Origin: Motacilla alba alba
Lineage: Eukaryota; Chordata; Aves; Passeriformes; Motacillidae
NCBI RefSeq assembly: GCF_015832195.1
Contig: NC_052031.1
Span: 7,007,850 to 7,071,849, forward strand
Reading direction: 5' to 3'
Length of the DNA: 64,000 nucleotides
Within the stretch, counting starts at the first letter, position 1; each line of letters begins with the position of its first letter. The notes beneath the pieces are model-generated. The model saw nothing but the letters and a program-made list of their open reading frames with translations, was not told the origin of the DNA and made no database searches. A program made the position numbers and the translations under genes. Positions 51,546-64,000 of this stretch are shown here, piece by piece.

Positions 51546-54500
51546 GATGGAGGGATGGAGAAGATCCCAACAGAGGGATGGAACTCCTCTCTGTTTGACA
51601 GAGGCAGAATGGGCTGTTTCTGCCAGTCATTGTGGAAAATACAGCAGAAACACAAGCATTCCAGTATTAAATACCCAGTATAATTAAAAGACAATGTTAC
51701 TGAGATTTGAGCAGAGCAAGGAACTCTGGAATCATGTGTTTCCCCAGTGGAAAGACAGACTGCCCACTTTTGGCAGAGAAGCATGTTTCTCTATGACAGC
51801 TTCCCATTAAGCTTAGAAATGAGTGAGTTATAGAGAGAGATTATCTATCCACAGTCCAGCAGTGCCATGAATAAAAAACAGATGACATGGTATTAGCAGC
51901 TGCTGGTATGTCCCTAGAAACTCAAGCACACACAAAGTATATTTCATTGTTTATTAACTGTCAGACAAGCCTATCTGTTCCCCCTCCCCCATGCCATAGC
52001 TTCTCCCTAATTCTCTGCAGCAGAAGGTTTCTGGGTAATGTATAGTTTCAACATATGGACAGACACGTGCCACCCAAATCCATCCAGCACAGACACATGT
52101 TGAGCTGTGGGAACCAGGTACCTAACTCACACCAAGCAATGCTTCACTCATTAAGGTTAAAAACACTGCTACCATCCACTGTCTCCTTGCTGGAGGGACT
52201 TACAGTGCCAAATAGCACAAGAATGCAGAGATGAGACACTGCTAAGCCAAGTGCTGCAATGCTCAGCACTGATTTTGTGCTGTAACCCAGCCGTGGCCAG
52301 GCACAGGCTCCAGGACTCAAACCACTGGTATTTAGCTGTGAGCAGGTTTGGTTTCTGCAGGATGGACTGTGAAGTGTGTTTAGCTCAAAGCAGCCTCTCA
52401 AGTCCTGTTGATTTGGTCAAATTTTGCTCAACATTCAAAGGCTGAATGTTTGAAAAACATATTTTTGGTGGCTTGAGTTGCAGTGCAGGCTGGGGAATGT
52501 GTGCAGTGGGGCCAGTCCATCAGCAGGAGAGGTGAGGTGGAAAAGGAACAGTTTGCATGAATGCAGAGCAATTCCTCCCGTGGCTATGCCCAGGCAGTCC
52601 CACCAGGCAGGGAACAGCGCTGCTTCTTGGGTCTGCTCCAGCCTTGGGCAGTGTAATCAGGAGGAAATGAAAGTGCCAAACGCTGCTTCACGCACAATTC
52701 TTCCCCTCCACCGACTATTAGCATTTGCTAATGAAGCAAGCTCCAGGTCCTCCCCACGAATTAGATCATCAGCTAAAACCAGCCACAACCCTGTGGTACA
52801 ACACCACGGAGGTAAGGGCAATAAAGAGGCCCATACAGGCCCTGTGTGTTCTGACTCTGTTTCTCTGGGCATTGATACTCACTGGCAGCAGCGTTATGGA
52901 CTGTAACTCCTTGCCTCTCCTGCTTCCTCGTACATGGAACATGTAATTCTTTCATCCAGGGGCCCCTGAACTGTCCCTCACTTGCAATTCTCCTCTTGTC
53001 AAACTGGGCCTACCAAAAGCTCTATCATCCTCTTGTTTAATCCTTTTCATGCATTTCCAAGAAAAGAAAAACCTGAAGTCACGCCATATAATGTTGTGTA
53101 AATACCCAGTAAGGGCCCTTTTGGTAATTATGTCATCTGAACACAGGGTAATAATATTGTACAAAACTGCTCAGGCTAAAGGCTTGGGGCTTTAGGGGCT
53201 GCAATTCCCCTAGTGGGATAGATCCTCTATTCCTCAACTCCACGTTATTATGTCAGTTTATTGAGTGCACATAATCAAAGCAGGCTGGGATGTAGTTGGG
53301 TGAAAAATTATTCATTGAAATGCAAAGTGCCTGGAGAGGGAGAGCCTGATTTTTTATCACGGGAACAGCTGAACTCCATCAGCGCCGGGCACTGGCGGCA
53401 GGAGCACTGCTCGTGCTGGCACAGGCAGCACCTCCTTCCCAGAGTTAGAGGTTGGCTCTAAAAACCTCTTTTCTTCATTTACATAAGCAAATGAGACAAC
53501 TTGCCTCCAGCAGCCACCTCGGGAATGTGGAGGGTGGTGACAGAGTGCCACTGACGTTTTTTCTTGGAAAGTCAACACCCGCAAGTTGTGGGAATTAAGA
53601 TTTATTAGGGTCAGAGAGAAATAGACAAAAAAAATTCCCAAGTTTTCTAAAAAAATCTGTTTGGTGAGAGGATTAGAAAGACCCTACTGACAAGTTGCCT
53701 CAGAAATATTCACAGATAGCTGCATTTGTGGGTTCAGCTGATGCCTGACACTCCATCTCTTAAGTCAGAAGGCATTGCTGATACCCTCTAATTCCCCTAT
53801 ATATTAGCCATGGGAATCTGCTTAAATAACTTTGCAGTCACAGAAAGCAAAAAGCATGAGCTGGCCAAGTCTGCATGGCAAATTCATGTCAAAACCAAAA
53901 TGAGAAGCAGTTGGTGGGATGAAAAAGACGCTTTTGGGTTTCTAGCATCCCTCCTCCCTTTCTTGTGTGATGCAGAGGCAGCTGCACTCTTCCCCCATTC
54001 AAAAGGGGTCTGTGTCAATGCCCAGTGACCCCATTCCTCTCTGTTGCCATCTGTATGATCCCTCAACTCCGGCAGAGTTTTCAGGTGACTGCATCCAAAG
54101 AGGCCAGCCAGCTGCAACTGGTAGTGGGACAGGAAATCTGTCCCGTGCTCAGTTCTTTCTCATATCCATGACAGAAGCCTCAGCACTTCCTTCTTCCCTC
54201 CCTCAGCCCTCTGCCCACTCCATCCCTTCTCTGTCTCCACTGGGAACAGCTAATTCCCCACATATATAGAAAGAGCCTGGCTGATGTGCTGAGGATGGCA
54301 GAAGGAAAACCCCAGGTTTGGGGCTGGCCCTGGCTCTGATTACATATTTTTTGTCCATAGACCTGAAGAACAAGGAGATTTGGTGCCTTAGTGCATTACA
54401 TCCTACATGAGAATCTGGCTCTCTGTCTCCTGCAGGGCTGGGGAGAGGGAAGGATGCTGTGCCTGGCATTCAAACTGATGTCCTGGTCTGCCCTGGGATC

Positions 54501-57500
54501 CCCCAAGAGTCTGCATCTCTGAGCTGTGCAGTCTGGATGTGAAGGCTTGATGCACATCACATTCATGGAGTATCTGTGCCAGGTCCCGTGTCCCCCAGTG
54601 CACCTCCTGTGTGCCAGAGTGCTGATCTGTGCCTGCACAAGCAGTCCTTTCTGCACAGCATTTCCAGAGGAAAGTGGTGAAAATCCTCACATATGCCCCT
54701 GGGATATTTTTCTGAGGATGAGAAAGATCACACAGGGTAACCTTGTGTGAGGACTCAAGCCACCCTTGAGCCCTTTCCAACTGAACGGTGGCCAGGAGCA
54801 TGAACTGAGTGAGAAGATCTGGCCAACCACAGAAGCAAAACTGCATTGGAAGAGAAAGCAGAATTCTTTTTTGGAGAGATTTGATGGAAAGTGTGGAATT
54901 CCTTATGCTGACTGATGTAAAAATGGCTTTTGTAGCACTGCCAAAGTCACTGCCAGCTCATCTAATCAGCCATGAAAACATCACTGAAGCAAGTTAAAAA
55001 GTTGCCCCAAGTCAATTTGCACATGCAACTTTTATTATTCTTTATTTAAACTTTCAAGATTTGCTTTTGGATTATTGGAAGAAACAGATCCTTCCTCTAT
55101 TATCTTTCTTTGGGTTTCTCCCAAATCCTAACACAACATCAAATCGGGTTTGACCTTTACAAGACACTCCTGAAGACAAGCTTGGCTGGCTGCTTGCTTC
55201 ACTATGCGCTTACTCCAGCAAATACTGTGTTTGCAGGAGGCTGCTCTCAACTCCATGAGAAGTTTTATAGCAACATCAGGAGCTGCATGCTGTGGGTTAA
55301 TACACCTTTAATGAAAATACATCCCAAATTTGACAGGTTTGATTTTTTTTTAAACTTTCAGGGAATTTAGAGGAAACTTACGAGGCACTAACTCAGAAGG
55401 ACTGGTGCAAAGAAAAGGTACTCACTTATGTGGACCCAAACAAGAAACTTTCAAGCAAATTCAGTTCCTTTAGAGCAGAAGAAAAGCCATTCCCGTCTAT
55501 GATAATCAGATTCACAAGCCCTTTAAATCACCCTCCATGTCTTGAACCTATTAGTGATCCATTTGCTAGCTTCCCATCTCCTCATGCATGAAGCATCTAC
55601 GAGATTTGTATGTATAAATGAGAAAAATATGGATGATAGATCAGCATAGCAGAAGGAAAATACCCCCACACAGGAGCACTTTGCACTGGCTTAGGGCCAA
55701 CGCTTTCATACAAGCAGTGGAGTGAAGCATTTGTGCTTTAAAGCAAACCATGACTTTCAAGGTCACGGTGGTTTCAGCTTCTCCCACTCCACCTGATCTC
55801 CAGGTCACTGGGACTGGGTGTGTTTGGCACTTGGATCTCCATGGTCTAGCAGCACTGGCTTTACAGCACAAGTTACCTGAAGAAGGCCATAGCAAACCAC
55901 GCTCCCACAGCCTCAAAGAAGCCTGGGTAACCAGGCAACCCTTTCGTCTTTCCCTCATCCTTGCAAAGAGTCAGAGAAGTCTCATGTTTCAACACAAAGG
56001 CATTTAACCTGTGGAAGATGCCCCTGCAACAGAGATGGATTTCATTGTCATTATCTGCAATCAGTTTAAGCAAGCAATGATAAAACTGAGGCTAGACATA
56101 TCTCATGGTTTTGTCTCAGAACTGGGGTCTCAGATTTTTCACCTTCCTTTGCACATGAAGCTGCTGCAGTGACAGATACGGAGGCCAGATTAGATGGAGC
56201 TCTCCAACTGGAGATTGATGCTGAATTAATACAGACTGAAGCAGCTCAAGATGCTAATTGCACATGCTGGGGAGTTAAGAGGGTTTGTGTGCAGGGCTTT
56301 GGTTCAAACCCTTGTCTTAATGCAAAGAAAATGACACAGATATGGCATTCTCTGCAGCACTCTGGGTGGGAAGTGAGGTGGCCTACTTTAGGAAAGTATG
56401 TGACAAATTTATTCAGATAATCAGTATTGTAAATATTTGGCTTAAAGTATTTTGGATCTTCATGAGTACTTGCCTTTCAGTTTCTGGAGATGTGTATAAT
56501 TTTGAAACAGGGTAGTCAACTGCTGCAAGAAAGTCAATTGTGTTTTAAATCATCTGACTGTATCACATGTGGCAAATCAAACTTTGAACATGAAGCGAGC
56601 TTCAGAGGCAGCTTTCTGGCCAGGAATCCATTTCACACTCAGCTGACAATGGGGCTTGATAAGCGCTCGGCCAATGTGAATAACCAGCTGCCTTCTATAT
56701 ATATTTCCATTTGGTAGTGTCTGCTGAAGTTTTATATCACTGAGAGATTGTTGGTATTCTTTTAAAGCATTAAACCTACCTTGACAAGGTCAACAACAAT
56801 TTCTACAGAGGTCAGCATTTTTATTTTGAAATATTTGATCATAATTCTATCAAACATTAAAGAAAGAGTTTGGCTGGGGCACATAATGAAATTGGACAGC
56901 TCACACAATCCATTTATCTTTTCGACTGTAAACCTTTCAAGCGCTCTAGTTCATCCAGTTTCAAATCAACTGTAGAAATGTCCATCTCTCTTCATGCAGC
57001 CTCACAGAAATTGGTGCTTGGAAATGCTCTTGATCTGTTATTGCTGATGTGGAAAAGGAAAAATAATTTCCCAAGACATACTAGCTTAGCTGCATTCTCA
57101 TGTTTTGTTTGCTTTTTAAAAATCTCTCCTGAATGAGGATGTTTATTTCCATCCTCACTCAAAGTCACTTCTTTATCGCTGAAAATATTAAGTTAAGTGA
57201 ATGCTTATTTTTGTAGTACATTTTCTAAACACATTAAAAGAATTTATTTAAAAAACCCTCTGCTAGCAAACCTAATGTTAATAAAAGTAAATAAAGGAAA
57301 TAAACAGTGCTAGGTTGGATGCATAGGATTAAGTCATCCTGTTCTATTTCACACACCAATTATGAGTGCAGGGAAATGAATTAAACTTAACAAGATCTTC
57401 ATCCTCATGTGCTGAGACTGGGGAAGGAGAATGCCTGCAGAAGCATAGTGGGTACATGGGCTGCATTCATCTTCTCTATCTATACTCAGGGATGCAGTCA

Positions 57501-58940
57501 AAAGAGCTGGCTCCACCAGTAGATTCTCCAAACATCCAGCAGTGTTGGATTTCTCTCCTCTAAGGAACTGCTGAGTTGAAGCATATTGGTCTTCCTGGAT
57601 GTTCTCATCAGTTTAATTATCTTTGCTATATTAAGAACATACCACAATGTTTTGAAGCTTCTGGCTTAACACACTCAATTGTAAATCACTCTATGAAAAT
57701 TCTACACATCAGACAGACAGCTCTTCCCCTGGGAAGGTCAGGAGAGAGAGAGGCTGAACTTCACATGCCAGATGTTGGTTACATTGCTCATTGCCTGATG
57801 GCAAAGCTCAGATGTTATGGGGAGTCAAGCAGTCAGGGTTAGAGAGAAATGGGATAGCCAAGGAAGCTGCTTTAACCTTGAAGTCAAGTAAAAGTGTGAT
57901 GCATTGTGTAGGTGCAGCTCCCAAGGCACAGGAAATCAGTGCTACCCCGCTTACATCCTCAGTGGTAGTCTGGCTTCCTGGGCCTGAGTGTGGTCCCCAA
58001 GTTCACCAGAGTGGGGGCTGGGACTGGCCCCTGACTTGGCTGGGCCTTGGGGCAGGGTCTGATAGACCTGTAGGACTGTAGGACAGAGGGTGCCTCCACT
58101 CTGGGTGAGCACCCACGAGGAGACTTTGCTTCTTGAGTCAGCAGAAGATGCAAGATATAACCAAGGATTAGGTTTGTGATAGAACTGTGGCTATTTAAGA
58201 GGGAATGGAAAAAAAATCAACAACTTTTCATCTGCAGAAGCACAGAAACTCGCCCTTCCTTCAGGACCTCCGCAGTCTTCCCTACTGAGCCTGTACATTC
58301 AGAGCCTATATACGAAGCCAACTTCAGTGTGTGTCCCTAAGAAGCAAAGTTTTTCATGTCCAGCATGCCTTGGGACACAGCTGCCTGGATCCTCTGGTCT
58401 GGCCCCCTCTGTCAGTCACAGCAGCCACCACAACCAGCACTTGCCCATGTCAGTAGCAGAAGGACAGGGAGAGGACACTTCGAGGAGCAGATCGAGGTTC
58501 AGTGGGGAAACCCTGGGCACAAGCAAGTTCTGTCTCCACTTCTAGATGGATCATCCTGGTGCACATCAGGGTAGTCAGGAGCCTAAATGGGTCCTAGCAG
58601 CCCCGCCTCCTCACAGCTCTGTTCTAATGCCTTGTAAGCAACCCTGAAGGTGAATGGGAAGGGGACAAGGATGCTGGGCTTCATTTTCTGACTCCAGGCT
58701 CACCAATGTCACAGTGCAGCCCCCATAAGTAAAGAAGGAGGCAATGGAGAAAAATTATTATGGGCCACAACTCAGAAAAAAAAAAAAAAGCAAAATAATA
58801 CTTGCTCACCATAGGAATTACTGGGAGAATAAGAAAGGCTTATTTCCCCTGGTATTTGTAAAAAGAAGTGCTGGTAATAAACCAGTTCTATTATAAAGGA
58901 GGAGGGTGAAATTATGATATAGTGAGTGTTTTTTATTAAG

Positions 58941-59037
58941 AAAAACCAAAAAAAAAACCCCAACCAACAACCAAAACAAAACAAAACCCAAAAACCCCCA
59001 AACCAACCAAACAAAAAACAAACAAAAAACCCCAACC
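58941..59037. repeat. A/C-only low-complexity tract (G/T-rich on gene strand)
   Basis: This is 97 nt of only A and C on the plus strand. On the minus strand it has four G runs of 3-5 (complements of 58958-58961, 58987-58989, 58995-58999 and 59030-59033) in a T-rich background. It produces a spurious hydrophobic Phe/Trp/Gly-rich reading frame. Confidence 0.9.
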
Positions 59038-61689
59038 TGTTTTTCTGCAAAGAAAGAATAAATAAATGAGACAGAATGGTTAGGAGAGAATTCAGGCAGG
59101 GTAGAAACAGTTAGTGATAAACAGCTACTAAGAAAATAATTGGAAAATGTAAGTGCATACAAATGTGGGTGATGACCCATGTACTGGGGCGATAGCAGAA
59201 TTAGCCAATGAATGTAATGAACCATGAAAGGAGAAGGTTGGAGACTATGGAGAACTGAGGAAATTTTTCTAAGCAGGAGGGGTGGAAAGCAAATAAAGGC
59301 AGCCTGGCTTCTGAAAAAGAGTGATCCTTGGCCTGTGGATGGGGAAATGTCCAAGTGTGCTGTGCAGTGTCATGGCACAGGGAGTTAGTTGCTGGGCACA
59401 GGCTGAGCTTCCTTGACAATGTCCAGAAAATGTCTTTCTGGGTTTTACCCAGCCACATCCTCACTGCAAAGTGAGATGGAAGTGATGAGGCAACTGTATC
59501 TGTTGCTGCTTTCATGAAACCAGATGTGGAAGATGGGCAGGAGCAGATCCCACAGCAGCAGTGTGGGCAAGGACATCAGAGACCCTGTTCCCAGTAAATC
59601 TCATGGAGTGACAAAGTCTGATAAGCTGGGCCAGACTGGAGATCAGTCATGCTGCTGGCAGATGCTGGAAGCACAAACACCTCCAGAAAATGATGCTGGA
59701 GGTCTTGTTGGCCTCTGGCAACTGAAGGCATCTCTGCCAGCAGCCACACTGCCTGTGTGACAGATCTCCCTCATCTCTCTCTCCCTCCTCATATCCTACC
59801 AGGTGGCTGTGGGCCGACCCCCAGACTTGCTCTTTGGCAAGGAGCAAACAACTTTGTAATTTCTAACGCTGAAGGGCTGCAGTTTTGGAAAGATTTGCAC
59901 TTCATACATGAGGATGATGAGAATAATCGCTTTTAATGGGATTTCTGAAAAACTGAGGAAGGTGAATAAGGGCAGGGAAAAGGTTTTGTCATTCTCCATT
60001 CATATCATTTGTCATTCTGTGATAAAGCAGGAGAGATGTTTCACTTGCAGTAGGGAATTAGCTTTGACTTTTGAGGGGCTCAAGTGCCTCAGTGTCAAAA
60101 TTCTCTCTTCCTTCACAGACCCTTCCACAATTGTGTGGTAGTTTTTATCCCTTGCAGTGGAAGCATGCCGTGCACTCAGTGGATATCTACCTCTGATCAA
60201 CACTCAGAGCTTCATTATTTAAACAGTGGGAGCTGCATTTCTATTGGTTTTCCATTCCACAGACCTTGAACAGTGGTTGACTAAGTGAAAGCTTTGGAAA
60301 CTGGGTAGCCATCGTCTGAATATATCCCCACAATTTATTTGGACTTTGGTATTAACCAGGAGCATTCAGCCAAACTCAGATTTGACAACAGGAGAAAAAG
60401 AAGGTCTCACCCCATCCTTTTCTCCTCATGTGTCTGGGCAGCCCTGCAAAAGCACAGGATGGGCTGAGTGCTGCTTAGGAGATCCTTGCAGCACAGGAAA
60501 CACCTGTATGGGCTGCTGGTCATCAGCTGTGCCATCAGCTGCTAAGTGGGAATAACACCCTGTACCATTAAACGTACCATTAAATCACAACATAAGATGT
60601 CCTTTTCCACAAGTATATAGCCTCCTATTGAACAGAATTCAGTAGGAAAACCTTTACTTCTACATATTCCCCTGCCAAAATTATTCCTCTGTAAATAGAG
60701 CTTCAAGAGCAGCTTGTTGGTCACTTCAATGTCTGGACTTCAGCTAGATTATTGAGGACTATGGGAAAGACCCTATATATTTAGAAAGACAATGTTCCAC
60801 TCCACTTGCCATAAGGATCAGGAAAACATTTGCCTGCCTGTCTGCTCTCCCAGAAAGCTCTGAAGATGTGATTGCAATTTGTCTAAAGAAAAGGATGCCA
60901 GAATCTCTTTGAAGAGAAAAGAAACTCCATGGCAAATATATTTCACCCTGCAGTGTCTGAATACACAGAGGAACTCTTGCTGGTAGGAAAAGTTATAAAA
61001 AAGAGAGGAGAAATCTCAGAAAAGGCAAAATTCTCAAACACAGACCTAATCTCACACAGAAAGTGGTTATATGAGAGCAAAGAGATATGTTATATCCTTA
61101 TAGTATAAACCACTGCTGCTCAGTGGAGATTCATCCATCAATACCAGAAGAGAAGCTGGCCATGGCTCTTTGCTGGTTTGCCAGAGTTTTATTAAATGCA
61201 AAAGAATGCCAAGTCTGTAATGTCTAAAAGTGAATTTATTTAACAATGAACTCTTTGAAAAGGGAGTCCCAGATGTGTAATTAATAATGAATCAGTGATG
61301 TGAAATCTGATCCAAAGCCTACTGAAGCTGATAGACAGACTCTGACTTCAAGGAGTTCTGGATAAGGCTCTCATTAGGCAAAAAGAAAAAAAAATTAAAA
61401 GCTGAGCCAGCTAGTTGGTTAAAAAAATATTATAGCTTGGATTCTGTGCTAAACAGAGACATACAATAATCTGCACTGCACATAAATCCCTTCTCTGCTG
61501 ACAGGGGACTCACACATTTCTGTGTCTGAAGCTGAACTTGAAATCTAGGAGATAAAATAAAATAAAAAAAGAGCTGTGAGAGAGAGTCCCAAAAGGAAAA
61601 CCTCCAGTGGTTTGAACCACAGCTCATTTCCTCTTGGCATGGATGTGGAGATAGCTGTCAGATCTGTGTCATCTGGAGGCAGCAGATGC

Positions 61690-61770
61690 TGCTGCTCCCT
61701 GCGTGCCGAGGCCGTGCCCGTCCCCCGCCCTGCTCCAGCCTGAGCACCCACCTCTGCTCGGCCCTGCTGG
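61690..61770 (-). promoter_or_regulatory. Small CpG/GC-box cluster, possible alternative FRMD4A start
   Basis: There are about eight CpGs in some 70 bp. On the gene strand there is an SP1-type box, GGGCGGGG, within this block. Nearby on the minus strand an ATG at 61877 opens 42 codons that end exactly at a donor-like AGAG|GTGGGT (exon edge 61752) in phase 0, the phase needed by the exon at 45307-45401. The order is unusual because the GC box lies downstream of the ATG, so the evidence is weak. Confidence 0.2.
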
Positions 61771-64000
61771 CTCTCCCTCAGCTCCACACAACACACAGCA
61801 CAGGGATTATCAGCCTGGAATTCCTGCCAAGCCCAGCAGAGCGTGGTGTCCAGAGGGGGATGCAGCTTGTCTTCCATCAGTGCAGCTTAATTCAATTTGT
61901 CGGGGATGCAGGCGGTTTGGGTGAGCCTGATCCCATCACCACCAGCCCAGCACTGGCCAAACTGAGAGTGCACTGAGAGTGGGGCTCTGGCAGACTCTGG
62001 CTTTCATTTGCCTTTTAGTATGACTGTAATGGGGAGGTGGAGATGTTTGTTGATGAACTATTTCATCGTTCCATATCTTTTATGGGACACATAAAGTGCA
62101 CACATTAAGCCATCCCCTTGAGTCAAATATTTTTAAGTACAGTAACACAGCTCATTTTTAAGTAATCAAATAATAATTAAAAATAATCGTCTCCCATTTC
62201 TGCTGAAGAACGAATGCATCTACATTGAATTTGCTTCTTTAACAGCAAATTGTAACTCAATCTAAATGTAAATTCCTGGAGAATCTGCTATCTAATTCTC
62301 ATTATTTCCACTTGCTTAATGCAATTAGAAACATCTGTCACTGATCAACTGTCCACCCAGTGAAAACAAATAATAATTCATGCTCTTTGCCTCCATAGTG
62401 TTTTTCAGGGAATGGACTGCTTCAGAACCAGCCACCAGAGCCCAAGAGCTAGAGCTGTGCAAAATGCTTGTGACAAGCTCTGAATCACAGCAAATGTGCC
62501 TGACCATCAGTGTCTCTGTAGCTCAGTGACATTTGCTGAATAATTTGACAAATTGCCAGACACATATAAAAGTCACCACCCTGCTTTCTAGAAATATTTG
62601 GCTCTGGGGTACCCATTCTCAGGAATATATGATGTGCTGCCAGGGACAGATCTCACCTCTTATCCCAAAGCCTGGACCCAAAGTCATGGTGAAGCACACA
62701 GATGGACCTTTGGTCGCTGAAGGAGCATCAAAAGGCCTGTGAAAGGGACGTGAGTGCAGGGAGGAAAGACAATGGAGTTACTGGGGCTGCTGTGTTCCCA
62801 ATTTATCTGCCTGAGACAAGAGCGGAGGGAAACAGCAGAGTAAGACGCAGTCAGAAATGGGATCCAGTGTCCCTGAGATGAGCCAGGTCAGGGACATGGA
62901 TGGTGCTTCCTCCTCTATAAAGCATATTAGTACATATAAACTCTGTGGTTGCTCAAAAGACTATAAAAATGAAAAGAGAAGAGGAAGTTTAGAAGAACTA
63001 AACATCATGAAACAGGCTTGTTCATCCCCTGCCCACTAGAGATAGGATGAAGAAGGAGTAAAGGCAGAGTCCAGGTGGAGAGGTATTCTAATCAGGCATC
63101 TACTGCTGAAATGTCCTCAAAAGACAGAACAAAATTAATCCAAAAACTAGTATTTCAGGTAATCAGGAAATTCCACAAGCCAATGCCACAGCCAAACAGC
63201 CTTTTTGCCTTTGAGCTGCTGAGAAGCACATCCCATGCAATGGTCTGGCTGGGACGTGGTGCTGATGCATGGATGCTGGGATAAAAACAACAAACAATAA
63301 CACAACAAACCAACAAACATCAGAGGGACTGGGGAAACACAAGCAATGGCCTTGCCCACATCACCATGTGGGTCAGAACAACTCTACACATTAAGTGGTC
63401 ATCCTGGCTTCAAAGTGAGGAGGGGAAAAGAGGTGAAAATGGCTTGGCTGGTGTGGTTTATTTTATTCTTAAAAAGGGTGGACGCAAATCTCTTTAGTTC
63501 ATTCCTCTTCCAGGAGACAAGCGTAATTCAGAGCTATTACAAGATCCACTCTGACAAGCTGAAGTCTCTCACACTGTCTGGGCTGCCAAACCAGGAGGGC
63601 CAGGACGAGCTGGGAGTTCTTGGCCTGTTCATGATCTCGTCAGGTCACATTTAGTCACCACTGCACCTCCACTCCAACCCCCCTGACTCCTCCATCCTGC
63701 ACTGTAACCACAGGGTTATACACCCAGCAATGAGCCAGGGGTACCTCTGCAGCTTGGCAGTTTGGTCCCAGTGGCCCAAAATGTACCTGTGCCCATGGGA
63801 GGGTGAGGGGATGCCTGTAGTGCTCAGTCCCTGTTACTCCAGGGGATGAAGAGGATGGTGGCTCCTGGAGATGTGACAGGGTCCAGGCTGCAGTGTGAGA
63901 CTGCTGCCTGCTTGTACAGGGGGCACAGGAGGCACTTGTTCTGCTAATGGGGACGCTGAACACCGGCAGTACAGAGGAGGGGAGACTCCTCACCAAGACA

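Larger units (their letters stand above)
45402..64000 (-). other. FRMD4A: FRMD4A 5' intron, at least 18.6 kb, runs off right edge
   Basis: This intron lies upstream of the exon at 45307-45401. I searched the minus strand for the preceding coding exon (CQVHLLDDRKLELLVQ) and did not find it, so the intron exceeds 18.6 kb. It carries the decayed CR1 fragment (51125-51545), an A/C-rich tract (58941-59037), a CpG/GC-box cluster (61690-61770) and several AT-rich islands. ORFs of up to 206 codons occur here without any recognisable domain. Confidence 0.85.

Noticed and set aside
58818..59354. 178-codon minus-strand ORF with a hydrophobic, membrane-like stretch
   Set aside because: The hydrophobic part is only the translation of the A/C low-complexity tract, and there is no splice or family evidence.
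45402..64000. Upstream coding exon with CQVHLLDDRKLELLVQ
   Set aside because: Looked for on the minus strand and not found, so it lies outside the window.
1..64000. Bacterial-type systems (CRISPR, phage, toxin-antitoxin, operons)
   Set aside because: The window is clearly vertebrate intron-exon sequence, with no array, ribosome binding sites or operon-like ORF packing.

Overview
The window is a piece of a vertebrate genome, most likely a bird. Nine short coding exons with GT-AG splice sites are separated by introns of 0.2 to 12.7 kb. There are two CR1-type LINE remnants, the typical avian retroposon family, and no SINE or L1 sequence that I could recognise. The species cannot be fixed from the sequence alone.

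All supported coding sequence belongs to one gene on the minus strand, FRMD4A (FERM domain-containing protein 4A). In transcript order, right to left, the exons are 45307-45401, 38195-38287, 25419-25503, 20983-21039, 18502-18524 (a 23-nt microexon), 10912-10995, 5284-5349, 5014-5071 and 3141-3227. They total 648 nt, or 216 codons. They stay in one open frame across every junction and correspond to roughly residues 38-253 of the human protein as I remember it: most of the F1 lobe, the F2 lobe and the start of the F3 lobe of the FERM domain. The first coding exon or exons lie beyond the right edge, and the rest of F3 and the long C-terminal scaffold region lie beyond the left edge. FRMD4A is known as a polarity scaffold linking the PAR3 complex to ARF6 activation through cytohesin.

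About 99% of the window is intron. It holds a CR1 3' end (24627-24960) next to a compact CpG-rich patch with CTCF-like and YY1-like motifs (24965-25105), a decayed CR1 reverse-transcriptase fragment (51125-51545), a near-perfect 33-bp fold-back (23166-23234), a 31-bp tandem duplication (21683-21743), several microsatellites and homopolymers, and AT-rich or CpG-retaining islands that look like candidate conserved non-coding elements. A small CpG/GC-box cluster near 61.7 kb carries a phase-compatible splice donor and could be an alternative first exon, but this is speculative. There is no sign of bacterial genes, CRISPR, operons or viral genes. The long ORFs other than the exons look like chance.

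The most informative observations are the frame-critical microexon, whose skipping creates an immediate stop, the fold-back hairpin, and the CTCF/YY1 CpG patch.
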